Below are positions 1 to 5,607 of a stretch of 7,371 nt of DNA, piece by piece (positions within the stretch are counted from its first letter, which is position 1; each line of letters starts with the position of its first letter). Source of the stretch: JBMTVN01 sp046047235 (GTDB lineage Bacteria > Verrucomicrobiota > Verrucomicrobiia > Limisphaerales > JAHDYP01). Location: the NCBI GenBank assembly GCA_046047235.1, contig JBJOII010000173.1:1-7371 (forward strand), written 5' to 3'. The position numbers and the translations under genes were made by a program. Below the pieces are notes generated by a model that saw only the letters and a list, made by a program, of their open reading frames with translations, had not been told where the DNA came from and did not search any database.

Positions 1-16
1 CGCTTACCGCTTGGCG

Positions 17-400
17 CTAGTCGAGGTTGCGGTGGGCGAGGTCGATTTCATCGAGGCCGAGGTAGTGGCCGAGTTCGTGGAGGTAGGTGGTGCGGACTTC
101 GTCGAGGAACGTGGTTTCGTCATTTTCGGCGTAGTCGCGGAGGTTTTGGGTGAAGAGGATGATTTGGGGTGGGAGCGGGGTGGTGGTGGAGCCGGTTTCG
201 GCCCAGGGTTCACCGACGAAGAGGCCGAGCGTATCGGGTTCGATACCGTCGGCTTCGAGGTCGGGTGAGGGGTAGGGTTCGTAGCTGACGGGGAGGTTTT
301 TGGCGTGGGTTTGGAGGGGTTCAGGGAGTTGGTGGAGGGTTTGGTTGACTTCGTGTTGGGCCAGTTGATCCCATTTGTCGGGGGGGTGGTTTTGGGTCAT
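17..400 (-). CDS. Zincin-like metallopeptidase, PF06262/DUF1025-type (127 aa)
   Basis: This is a small, probably cytoplasmic, zinc-dependent peptidase-like protein. The C-terminal third carries the HExxH zinc site: H108-E109-L-G-H112 within TYLHELGHYLGLDE, preceded by a conserved-looking PPQIILFTQNLRDYA stretch and an LGLFVGEPW segment. This order (N-terminal helical part, a loop with GLFxG, a 'PxxIILF' strand, then the HExxH helix) matches the metallopeptidase family of about 120-140 residues formerly called DUF1025; its substrate is generally unknown. I chose the ATG at 400-398 because it gives the family length. The frame stays open to 736, but the added 112 residues are almost all proline and serine and look like translated C-rich noncoding DNA. 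No Shine-Dalgarno is visible (the start is preceded by a C run). The gene is divergent from the lipoprotein at 511. I am confident of the family and less so of the exact start. Confidence 0.82.
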   Translation of the reverse strand: MTQNHPPDKWDQLAQHEVNQTLHQLPEPLQTHAKNLPVSYEPYPSPDLEADGIEPDTLGLFVGEPWAETGSTTTPLPPQIILFTQNLRDYAENDETTFLDEVRTTYLHELGHYLGLDEIDLAHRNLD

Positions 401-510
401 GGGGGGTATTGGCGGATGATTGTGTTGGGTGGGGTGGTGGGGCAAGGCGGGATTTTTTGTGGGGTGGAGAGGGGGTTGCCATGGGAGGTGTGGGGAGTAG
501 AGTAGCGGGG
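401..510. other. G-rich divergent intergenic region with a G-quadruplex-type motif
   Basis: This 110-bp spacer separates the minus-strand metallopeptidase from the plus-strand lipoprotein, so it must hold both promoters, but I could not pick out convincing -35/-10 pairs. At 427-451 the plus strand has four G runs of three or more, separated by short loops of T, TGGT and CAAGGC. This fits the G3+N1-7 quadruplex pattern. In such a G-rich window it may be incidental. Confidence 0.3.
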
Positions 511-870
511 ATGAAGCCATTATTGATGACGGTGGTAGCGGGAGCGTTGTTGGTGGCGGGTTGTGGTTCGGGGGGGGGTGAGAAGGAGGGGGAGGGGAGG
601 ACGAATCAGGTTGCGGGGGAGAATCCGTTGACGGCTCCGGTGGATTATTTGGGGGCGGCGGCGGCGGCGAAGAAGACGGCGGTGCGGGTGGTGGACACGG
701 CTTCGGTGCAGAAGGCGATACAGATGTTTGGGGCATCGGAGGGGAGGCATCCGCGGGATTTGCAGGAGTTGGTATCGGAGGGGTATTTGCCGAAGTTACC
801 GGATTTGCCGGTGGGGATGGCCTATGAATATGAGGCGGCGACCGGGCAGGTGAAGGCGGTGCGGCGTTAA
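511..870 (+). CDS. Small lipoprotein with GspG-like C-terminal core (119 aa)
   Basis: This is a predicted exported lipoprotein. Residues 1-18 form a short lipoprotein signal (K2, hydrophobic LLMTVVAGALLVAG) ending in a lipobox LVAGC with the modifiable cysteine at C18, followed by a Gly/Glu-rich linker (19-37). Residues 60-119 resemble the globular end of type II secretion major pseudopilins: a helix VQKAIQMF, the turn EGRHPRDLQELV, then GYLPKLPDLPVGMAYEY and a final strand TGQVKAV. Here a lipid anchor stands in place of the pseudopilin's hydrophobic N-terminal helix. The start at 511 was chosen because it puts the signal peptide at the N-terminus; the frame is open from 409, but the extra residues look noncoding. 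A GGGGAG lies rather far upstream, so the ribosome site is unclear. guaA follows 63 bp downstream on the same strand and could be co-transcribed. The function is not known. Confidence 0.75.
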   Translation: MKPLLMTVVAGALLVAGCGSGGGEKEGEGRTNQVAGENPLTAPVDYLGAAAAAKKTAVRVVDTASVQKAIQMFGASEGRHPRDLQELVSEGYLPKLPDLPVGMAYEYEAATGQVKAVRR

Positions 871-933
871 GGTGGAGTCATTTTTCTCTCGCCAATCTTC
901 CTGCCCGGGGGCAAACCCTTTCCCCCTATTTTC

Positions 934-2475
934 ATGAACGAGCAGATCGTCATTTTGGATTTTGGATCGCAATACACGCAGGTGATTGCGCGTCGGGTAC
1001 GTGAGTGCAAGGTGTATTCGACGATTGTGCCTTACAACACGCCGTTGGAGGAGTTGCGTCGGATGGCTCCGAAGGGGCTGATTTTGTCTGGTGGGCCGTC
1101 GAGTGTGTTTGCGAAGGACGCGCCGATGCCGGACAAGGGGATATTCAAGTTGGGGGTGCCGGTTTTGGGGATTTGTTATGGGCTGCAGTTGCTGGCGAGT
1201 TTTCTGGGGGGGCGGGTGGAGCGTGGTTTGAAGCGGGAGTATGGGAAGGGGACGCTGAGCATTGAGGATTCGTGGTGTCCGTTATTGAAGGGGTTACCGG
1301 AGAAGCAGCAGGTATGGAATTCGCACGGGGACAAGTTGACGAAGTTACCGCGCGGGTTTGCGGCGGTGGCGTCGACGGAGAATTCCGCTTTTGCGGTGAT
1401 TGAGGATCGGAAGCGGCGCTTTTACGGGATGCAGTTTCATCCGGAGGTGGCTCACACGCCGCGGGGGAAGGAGATTTTATCGAACTTTGTGCATGGGATT
1501 TGCGGGTGTGGCGGGCACTGGACGATGAGCAACTATGTGGATCAGGCGGTGGAGGAGATTCGGGCGCAGGTGGGTGAGGAGCATGTGATTTTGGGGTTGA
1601 GTGGCGGGGTGGATTCGAGTGTGGCGGCGGCGTTGATTCATCGGGCGATTGGGAAGCAGCTGACGTGTATTTTTGTGAACAACGGGTTGTTGCGGTCGCG
1701 GGAGGCGAGCGTGGTGAAGGACGTGTTCGGGCGTCATTTCAAGATCCGGCTGCAGTATGAGGATGCGACCAAGCTGTTCATGGAGCGGCTGAAGGGGGTT
1801 TTGAATCCGGAGCGCAAGCGGAAGGTGATTGGCAAGACCTTTATTGAGGTGTTTCAGAAGGCAACGAAGCGGGCGGGGAAGGCGAAGTTTTTGGCGCAGG
1901 GCACGTTGTATCCGGATGTGATTGAGTCGGTACCGATTGCGGGGAATCCGGCGGCGTTGATCAAGAGTCATCACAACGTGGGGGGGTTGCCGAAGAAGCT
2001 GAAGTTCAAGCTGGTGGAGCCGTTGCGGTGTTTGTTTAAGGACGAGGTACGGCAGTTGGGTTTGGAGTTGGGTTTGCCGCAGGAGATTGTATTTCGTCAG
2101 CCGTTTCCGGGGCCGGGGTTGGCGGTGCGGGTGTTGGGGGAAGTGACTGATTCACGGTGCAAGATTTTACGGAATGCTGACCGGATCGTGATTGATGAGA
2201 TGAAGGCCAGCGGCTGGTATTACAAGGTTTGGCAGAGCTTTGCGGTTTTGTTGCCGGTGCGCAGTGTGGGCGTGATGGGGGACGAGCGGACCTATGACTA
2301 CACCATTGCTGTGCGGGTGGTGGAGTCGCAGGACGGCATGACGGCGGACTGGGTGAAGCTGCCTTACGACCTGCTGGAGCGGTTGTCGTCGCGCATTATC
2401 AACGAGGTGAAGGGGGTGAACCGGGTGGTGTTTGATATTTCGAGCAAGCCTCCGGCGACGATTGAGTGGGAGTGA
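934..2475 (+). CDS. guaA: GMP synthase (glutamine-hydrolysing)
   Basis: Converts XMP, ATP and glutamine to GMP in cytoplasmic purine biosynthesis. It is a full-length 513-residue two-domain enzyme. The class I glutamine amidotransferase domain comes first: ILDFGSQYTQ at residues 7-16, the LSGGPSSV loop at 51-58, the nucleophile C81 in GICYG, and H169/E171 in MQFHPE completing the triad. The ATP-pyrophosphatase domain follows with the PP-loop SGGVDSS at 223-229, then KSHHNVGGLP at 344-353. The C-terminal dimerisation domain has RQPFPGPGLAVR at 388-399 and the canonical end DISSKPPATIEWE. No key residue is missing. The ATG at 934 gives the normal family N-terminus; no Shine-Dalgarno is seen (the preceding bases are pyrimidine-rich). 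A GC hairpin begins immediately after the stop codon. A 63-bp gap separates it from the upstream lipoprotein gene. Confidence 0.98.
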   Translation: MNEQIVILDFGSQYTQVIARRVRECKVYSTIVPYNTPLEELRRMAPKGLILSGGPSSVFAKDAPMPDKGIFKLGVPVLGICYGLQLLASFLGGRVERGLKREYGKGTLSIEDSWCPLLKGLPEKQQVWNSHGDKLTKLPRGFAAVASTENSAFAVIEDRKRRFYGMQFHPEVAHTPRGKEILSNFVHGICGCGGHWTMSNYVDQAVEEIRAQVGEEHVILGLSGGVDSSVAAALIHRAIGKQLTCIFVNNGLLRSREASVVKDVFGRHFKIRLQYEDATKLFMERLKGVLNPERKRKVIGKTFIEVFQKATKRAGKAKFLAQGTLYPDVIESVPIAGNPAALIKSHHNVGGLPKKLKFKLVEPLRCLFKDEVRQLGLELGLPQEIVFRQPFPGPGLAVRVLGEVTDSRCKILRNADRIVIDEMKASGWYYKVWQSFAVLLPVRSVGVMGDERTYDYTIAVRVVESQDGMTADWVKLPYDLLERLSSRIINEVKGVNRVVFDISSKPPATIEWE

Positions 2476-2494
2476 CGCGCGCTGTTGGCGCGCG
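2476..2494 (+). terminator. GC hairpin directly after guaA stop codon
   Basis: A perfect 7-bp stem (CGCGCGC, 2476-2482; GCGCGCG, 2488-2494) encloses a TGTTG loop and starts at the base after the guaA stop. No U-tract follows; the next bases are the GA-rich tract of the repeat. It may block 3' exonucleases or aid termination, but it is not a canonical intrinsic terminator. It also forms the first module of composite repeat copy 1. Confidence 0.4.
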
Positions 2495-2657
2495 GGGAGA
2501 GAGGAGAGGGGCAGGCCGCTGCGCGGCAGGAGCTAGTAGCTAGGAGCTGGGGGCGGTGTTTCGGAAGGGTTAAGCGCGGCGGTTGCTGCACGGAGCTCGG
2601 GAGCGATTGACTCCCGACTCCTGTTTTCGATCCCGATAGCGATCCCGATTTCGATGG
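2476..2657 (+). repeat. Composite intergenic repeat, copy 1
   Basis: Modules in order: (a) GC hairpin 2476-2494; (b) purine tract of G, GA and GGA, 2494-2511; (c) second hairpin GCCGC-TGC-GCGGC, 2515-2527; (d) a heptamer array of three units, GAGCTAG, TAGCTAG and GAGCTGG, 2530-2550; (e) a spacer of about 58 bp; (f) heptamers GACTCCC and GACTCCT, 2609-2622; (g) GTTTT, then a hexamer array of five CGATNN units (NN = CC, AG, CC, TT, GG), 2628-2657. The same modules recur at 4466-4725 and 6999-7231. It lies between guaA and the octaheme cytochrome gene and encodes no credible protein. Confidence 0.8.
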
Positions 2658-2711
2658 GTATAGCCCTGCTAAGCATCAGGTGAAGGCTCGCTACTACTTT
2701 GCTTGGAGGGG

Positions 2712-2740
2712 TTGTTCTAATAACTACGTATGCGTATAAA
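2712..2740 (+). promoter_or_regulatory. Sigma70-type promoter of the octaheme cytochrome gene
   Basis: A -35 candidate TTGTTC (2712-2717) and a -10 candidate TATAAA (2735-2740) are separated by exactly 17 bp. Transcription would begin near 2747 and leave a leader of about 17 nt before the ATG at 2764. The -35 match is modest (TTG only) and the -10 match is good (5 of 6). It lies in a locally AT-rich patch inside otherwise GC-rich DNA, which supports the call. The -10 box sits inside the dyad described separately. Confidence 0.5.
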
Positions 2741-2746
2741 CGCATA
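2729..2746. promoter_or_regulatory. 18-bp dyad over the -10 box (candidate operator)
   Basis: TATGCGT (2729-2735) and ACGCATA (2740-2746) are perfect 7-bp inverted arms around ATAA. The dyad centre falls within the predicted -10 element, so a dimeric regulator binding here would occlude RNA polymerase. Flanking it, TTGTTC (2712-2717) and GAACAA (2747-2752) form a second, wider pair of inverted arms, which includes the putative -35. AGAACAA recurs at 2767-2773 just inside the coding start. The regulator is unknown. An RNA hairpin is the alternative reading, but a start site near 2747 would leave most of the dyad outside the transcript. Confidence 0.45.
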
Positions 2747-2763
2747 GAACAATCCATCCACGC

Positions 2764-4401
2764 ATGAGAACAACAAGCATACGAATTGGCGTCGGCCTGG
2801 TGCTGGCGGTCATGGGTTCCGTGGGCTTACGAGCTGCGCAGAACCACAACAACTTCATTAGTGGGACGTTTACCCAGGGGGAGGACGTGACGGCGCGCTG
2901 TTTGGTGTGTCACGAGGAGCAGGCGACGGACTTCATGGCGACGATTCACTGGACCTGGTCGCATACTTCGGGCGGGCAGGATTTGGGGAAGAAGACCGTG
3001 ATCAACAACTATTGTGTGGCGGTAGCCTCCAATGAGCCGAGGTGCACGAGTTGTCATGCGGGGTATGGGTGGCGGGACGACACCTTTGATTTCACGGACA
3101 GCAGCAAGATTGACTGTTTGGTGTGTCATGATGCGACGGGGACGTACAAGAAAGTGCCGACGGGGGCAGGGGCGGTGGATCCGACTGTGGACTTGTTGGC
3201 GGTGGCGAAGAGTGTGGGGAGCACGCCGACGCGAGTGGCTTGTGGCAGCTGTCATTTCTATGGTGGCGGCGGGGATGCGGTGAAGCACGGGACGATGGAT
3301 TCGACCTTGGCTGCGCCGACGCGTGCGGTGGACGTGCACATGGGTGTGGACGGCCTGAATTTTTCATGTGTGGTATGTCACACGGCAGACAAGCATGTGA
3401 TGCCGGGATCGAGGTATTCGAAGGATCAGCCGGACAACGTGAATTGCGAGAAGTGTCATACGGCGGCGCCGCATGCGGATCCGGTTCAGAACACGCATGC
3501 TGCGCGGGTGGCGTGTCAGACCTGTCATATTCCTGTGATGGCGCGGGGGAACAAGGGGACGAAGATGGATTGGAACTGGGAGACGGCGGGTGATCGGAAT
3601 CCGGATGGTTCGACTCGGGTAGTGAAGAATGCTGAGGGTGAGGAGATCTACAACTCCATGAAGGGATCGTTTGTGTGGGAGCGGAATGTGGTGCCGGAGT
3701 ATGTCTGGATGAACGGTGGAGTGACGTATGTGACGGGTGAGGACGACATTACTGGCATGCAGCTGGTGAGCATTAACAAGCTGCAGGGTAATGAGGCGGA
3801 TGCGAATTCGCGGATTATGCCGGTGAAGCGGTTTACGGGGCGGCAGCCGTATGATGTGGGTGCGGGCAAGTTGGCGGTGCCGCATTTGTATCCGTCGGCG
3901 GCGGACGACATGGCAGCGTATTGGAAGGGGTATGACTGGACGACGGCGTTGACGGCGGGGCAGGAGAGTGTGGGCAAGACGTTTATCGGTCCGGTGGGCT
4001 GGGTGGACACGGAGATGTATTGGGTTCAGAACCACATGGTGGCGCCGAAGGAGCAGGCCTTGACCTGTGCGGATTGCCATACACCGCGGGGTCGTCTGGA
4101 CTTTGCCGGGCTGGGGTATGATGCGGATCGTGCGCTGACCTTGAGCACGATGGCCGGGTTTGAGATTGGGGAAGTGGACATGGTTGCGACGCCGGGTCAG
4201 GCGACCCTGCGATGGACTGGCACGCCGGGGAATGCCTATCAGGTGCAGGCTGCGGTGGGCGGTGATTTGGAGCAGTGGGAGAATGTGGTGGACGGGGCCC
4301 GTGAGGTTCCGGCTGGTGGAGCTCCGGCGGAGCTGAGCTGGCAGGATACGTCGGGTGGCGGGAATCGTTTCTATCGGATTACGCGCACTGCCTTGCCTTA
4401 G
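2764..4401 (+). CDS. Octaheme c-type cytochrome, tetrathionate reductase (Otr) family, with extra C-terminal domain
   Basis: An exported multiheme cytochrome of 545 residues. Residues 1 to about 24 form a signal peptide (R2, R7, hydrophobic 8-22, cleavage near LRAA). There are eight CXXCH heme sites: C46-H50, C94-H98, C118-H122, C160-H164, C202-H206, C228-H232, C251-H255 and C435-H439. The landmarks IHWTW (61-65), NEPRCTSCHAGYGW, CGSCHFYGGGG followed by VKHG (173-176), and VDVHMGVDGLNFSC fit the Shewanella-type octaheme Otr family. Members reduce tetrathionate, nitrite or hydroxylamine in vitro, and one active-site heme has a lysine ligand; K174 is my candidate for it, by inference. After the last heme, residues of about 466-545 add a beta-rich module (ATLRWTGTPGNAYQVQ, W505, ending NRFYRI) of the type common at the ends of exported Verrucomicrobiota proteins. 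No Shine-Dalgarno is seen. The gene is monocistronic by context: its own promoter and a strong terminator. The physiological substrate cannot be read from sequence. Confidence 0.9.
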   Translation: MRTTSIRIGVGLVLAVMGSVGLRAAQNHNNFISGTFTQGEDVTARCLVCHEEQATDFMATIHWTWSHTSGGQDLGKKTVINNYCVAVASNEPRCTSCHAGYGWRDDTFDFTDSSKIDCLVCHDATGTYKKVPTGAGAVDPTVDLLAVAKSVGSTPTRVACGSCHFYGGGGDAVKHGTMDSTLAAPTRAVDVHMGVDGLNFSCVVCHTADKHVMPGSRYSKDQPDNVNCEKCHTAAPHADPVQNTHAARVACQTCHIPVMARGNKGTKMDWNWETAGDRNPDGSTRVVKNAEGEEIYNSMKGSFVWERNVVPEYVWMNGGVTYVTGEDDITGMQLVSINKLQGNEADANSRIMPVKRFTGRQPYDVGAGKLAVPHLYPSAADDMAAYWKGYDWTTALTAGQESVGKTFIGPVGWVDTEMYWVQNHMVAPKEQALTCADCHTPRGRLDFAGLGYDADRALTLSTMAGFEIGEVDMVATPGQATLRWTGTPGNAYQVQAAVGGDLEQWENVVDGAREVPAGGAPAELSWQDTSGGGNRFYRITRTALP

Positions 4402-4425
4402 AGTTGGGTTGTTGTTGTCTGCTCG

Positions 4426-4465
4426 TCCGGCCGGGATCCTGAGAGGGGTTCCGGCCGGATCTTTT
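4426..4465 (+). terminator. Intrinsic terminator of the octaheme cytochrome gene
   Basis: A 14-bp stem pairs 4426-4439 with 4446-4459 (two G-T wobbles, otherwise Watson-Crick, centred on CCGGCCGG in both arms) around the loop TGAGAG. It is followed directly by TCTTTT at 4460-4465. It starts 25 nt after the stop codon. This is the only textbook intrinsic terminator in the window. Confidence 0.85.
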
Positions 4466-4728
4466 GCGGCCCGCGGGGGCGGGCCGCAGGGAGAGGGGAG
4501 AGAGGAGAGAGGAGAGGGTGGGGCGGGCCGCTGCGCGGCGAGTATGGATGTGAGCGGGCCTCTGTGTTCTTTGTGTTCTCCTGTTGAGGAAGGAGGGGGG
4601 TGCTCTGGTTTCGATCCCGATCCCGATCCCGATAGCGATGTCGATGGGGTGGGGGATTGGATATCGGGCAAAAGTATGGGGTAACAGACCTACTTTGACA
4701 GAGGCGCGGACTCCTGACTTTTGTTCTC
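4466..4728 (+). repeat. Composite intergenic repeat, copy 2 (modules rearranged)
   Basis: This copy fills most of the 349-bp gap between the cytochrome gene and the arsR-like gene, where no credible gene is seen. Modules: GC hairpin GCGGCCCGC-GGGG-GCGGGCCGC, a perfect 9-bp stem (4466-4487); a long purine tract (4488-4518); second hairpin GCCGC-TGC-GCGGC (4527-4539), identical to copy 1; an insert with TGTGTTCT twice at 9-bp spacing (4563-4570, 4572-4579); a hexamer array of six CGATNN units (NN = CC, CC, CC, AG, GT, GG; 4612-4647); then, after about 60 bp, GACTCCT followed by GACTTTTGTT (4709-4725). The GAGCTAG heptamers are missing. The GACTCCT module lies after the hexamer array, not before it as in copies 1 and 3. 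Confidence 0.72.
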
Positions 4729-4750
4729 TACCTTCCGGGAGAGTGAGGTG

Positions 4751-5125
4751 TTACTGGGGGGTGAGGACTTTGGCGGAGCGGGCCTGGAGGTCGAAGTGGC
4801 GGACGAGGCTACCGCAGACGTGGTCGCAGAGGACGAAGATCGCGGCATCGGCGATGTGGTAATAGACTTGGGTGCCTTGTTTACGTCGGCCGACGATGCC
4901 GGCGCGGGCGAGGGCTTGGAGGTGGCGGGAGACGTTGGTTTGGCTGATGGCGGTGAGGCGGACGAGGTCGGAGACGTTTTGTTCGCCGGTTTCGAGGGCC
5001 ATGATGAGGTGGATACGGGCGGGTTCGCTGAGGACCTTGAAGCGTGCGGCGATCAGGTCGACGGCTTCGGGGCTGAGGGATCGGCGGTGTTGGCCTTTGG
5101 GGGATTTGCTGGTCTGTGCTGCCAT
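4751..5125 (-). CDS. ArsR/SmtB-family winged-helix regulator (124 aa)
   Basis: A dimeric DNA-binding repressor-type protein. Residues 22-50 (AARFKVLSEPARIHLIMALETGEQN) form the classic ArsR N-terminal helices. VSDLVRL...ISQTNVSRHLQALARAGIV (51-78) is the helix-turn-helix, with the recognition helix near 61-71. RRKQGTQVYYHI is the wing. The usual ArsR alpha-3 metal-box cysteines are absent (the equivalent stretch reads GEQNVSDL), but the C-terminal helix holds C100-D-H102-V-C104, with H110 nearby. That could form an alpha-5 metal or thiol-sensing site; this is inference. I chose the ATG at 5125 because residues from there resemble the family; an upstream in-frame ATG at 5197 would add 24 unconserved-looking residues. 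A -10-like GATAAA lies about 20 bp upstream of the 5125 start on this strand. It is divergent from the cupin, which is a likely target along with itself. Confidence 0.88.
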   Translation of the reverse strand: MAAQTSKSPKGQHRRSLSPEAVDLIAARFKVLSEPARIHLIMALETGEQNVSDLVRLTAISQTNVSRHLQALARAGIVGRRKQGTQVYYHIADAAIFVLCDHVCGSLVRHFDLQARSAKVLTPQ

Positions 5126-5226
5126 GCGAGACTGGTGGGGAGAATTTATCAGGCTGGGGAGGAGGGCAATGGAAAATTCATGGGTGGGGCTGTTCAAGGG
5201 TGGGGGACTTTGTTCTGCTGGCGGTT
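5126..5226. promoter_or_regulatory. Divergent promoter region between arsR-like gene and cupin
   Basis: This 101-bp spacer must contain the start signals of both genes. On the minus strand, GATAAA (complement of 5144-5149) is a plausible -10 for the regulator, with only weak -35 candidates. On the plus strand I see no good promoter for the cupin. I could not identify a clear ArsR-type inverted repeat by eye. Confidence 0.3.
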
Positions 5227-5607
5227 ATGGATTTAAAGGTAGAGGAGATGGATGTGTTTCGAGACGTGCGGGGTTTGGTTTTTGAGCCTTTGGGGGCGGA
5301 GGGGTTGGTGGGGCAGCGGAACGTGCATGTGGTGGTGACAGAGCCGGGGATGGTAAGGGGGAACCATGTACATCAGCTGGGGACGGAGGTTTTGGTGGTG
5401 GTGGGGGAGGCGGAGGTGAGGTTGGGGGTGGAGGGTGAGGTGCGGTGTTATGAGGTGCCGGAGGGCGGGGTCTATCGGTTTGTGATTCCTCCCGGGGTGG
5501 CGCATGCGGTGCGGCATGGGGGTGTGGGGCCGGGGTTGCTGGTGAGTTTTAGCACGCGCGAGCATGATCCTGCGGTGCCGGACACGGTGAGGGTGGAATT
5601 GTTTTAG
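5227..5607 (+). CDS. Single-domain cupin protein, sugar-epimerase-like (126 aa)
   Basis: A small cytoplasmic beta-barrel protein. Cupin motif 1 is present as GNH47-V-H49-QLGT-E54-VLVVVG60, and motif 2 as IPPG90-VAH93-AV. H47, H49, E54 and H93 are the expected metal ligands. The pattern RGNHVHQLGTEVLVVVGE plus a C-terminal 'FSTREHDPAVPDTVRVEL' resembles cupins found in sugar-nucleotide and polysaccharide biosynthesis (CapF C-terminal or FdtA/WxcM-like proteins), but no sugar genes are nearby, so the substrate is unknown. The start at 5227 (MDLKVEEMDVF) was chosen because residues further upstream in the open frame look noncoding; the ATG at 5248 is an alternative. No Shine-Dalgarno is seen. 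The gene overlaps the next one tail-to-tail by 4 bp and is divergent from the ArsR-like regulator. Confidence 0.8.
   Translation: MDLKVEEMDVFRDVRGLVFEPLGAEGLVGQRNVHVVVTEPGMVRGNHVHQLGTEVLVVVGEAEVRLGVEGEVRCYEVPEGGVYRFVIPPGVAHAVRHGGVGPGLLVSFSTREHDPAVPDTVRVELF

Noticed and set aside
401..736. N-terminal extension of the metallopeptidase frame, proline-rich, giving 239 residues
   Set aside because: The extra 112 residues are nearly all Pro, Ser, Thr and His from C-rich antisense of the lipoprotein gene; the family length fits the start at 400.
902..917. Short TGCCC/GGGCA inverted repeat before guaA as a terminator or riboswitch
   Set aside because: Only a 5-bp stem with a 2-base loop and no U-tract; the 63-bp gap is too short for a purine riboswitch plus expression platform, and none of its conserved bases is visible.
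2658..2711. Possible tRNA or structured RNA upstream of the cytochrome promoter
   Set aside because: Only weak short stems (GGG/CCC and CCTG/CAGG with mismatches); no cloverleaf and no T-loop motif.
2533..2757. Minus-strand open frame in the guaA-cytochrome gap
   Set aside because: It contains translated heptamer and hexamer arrays (IEIGIAIGIE) and overlaps the cytochrome promoter.
3364..4671. 435-residue open frame on the minus strand opposite the octaheme cytochrome
   Set aside because: It is Arg/His/Pro-rich with no recognisable domain, lies antisense to a certain gene and runs through its terminator; its length is explained by the strand composition bias.
4584..4862. Plus-strand open frame with an IPIPIPIA stretch
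   Set aside because: The IPIPI run is a translation of the CGATNN hexamer array, and the rest is antisense to the ArsR-like gene.
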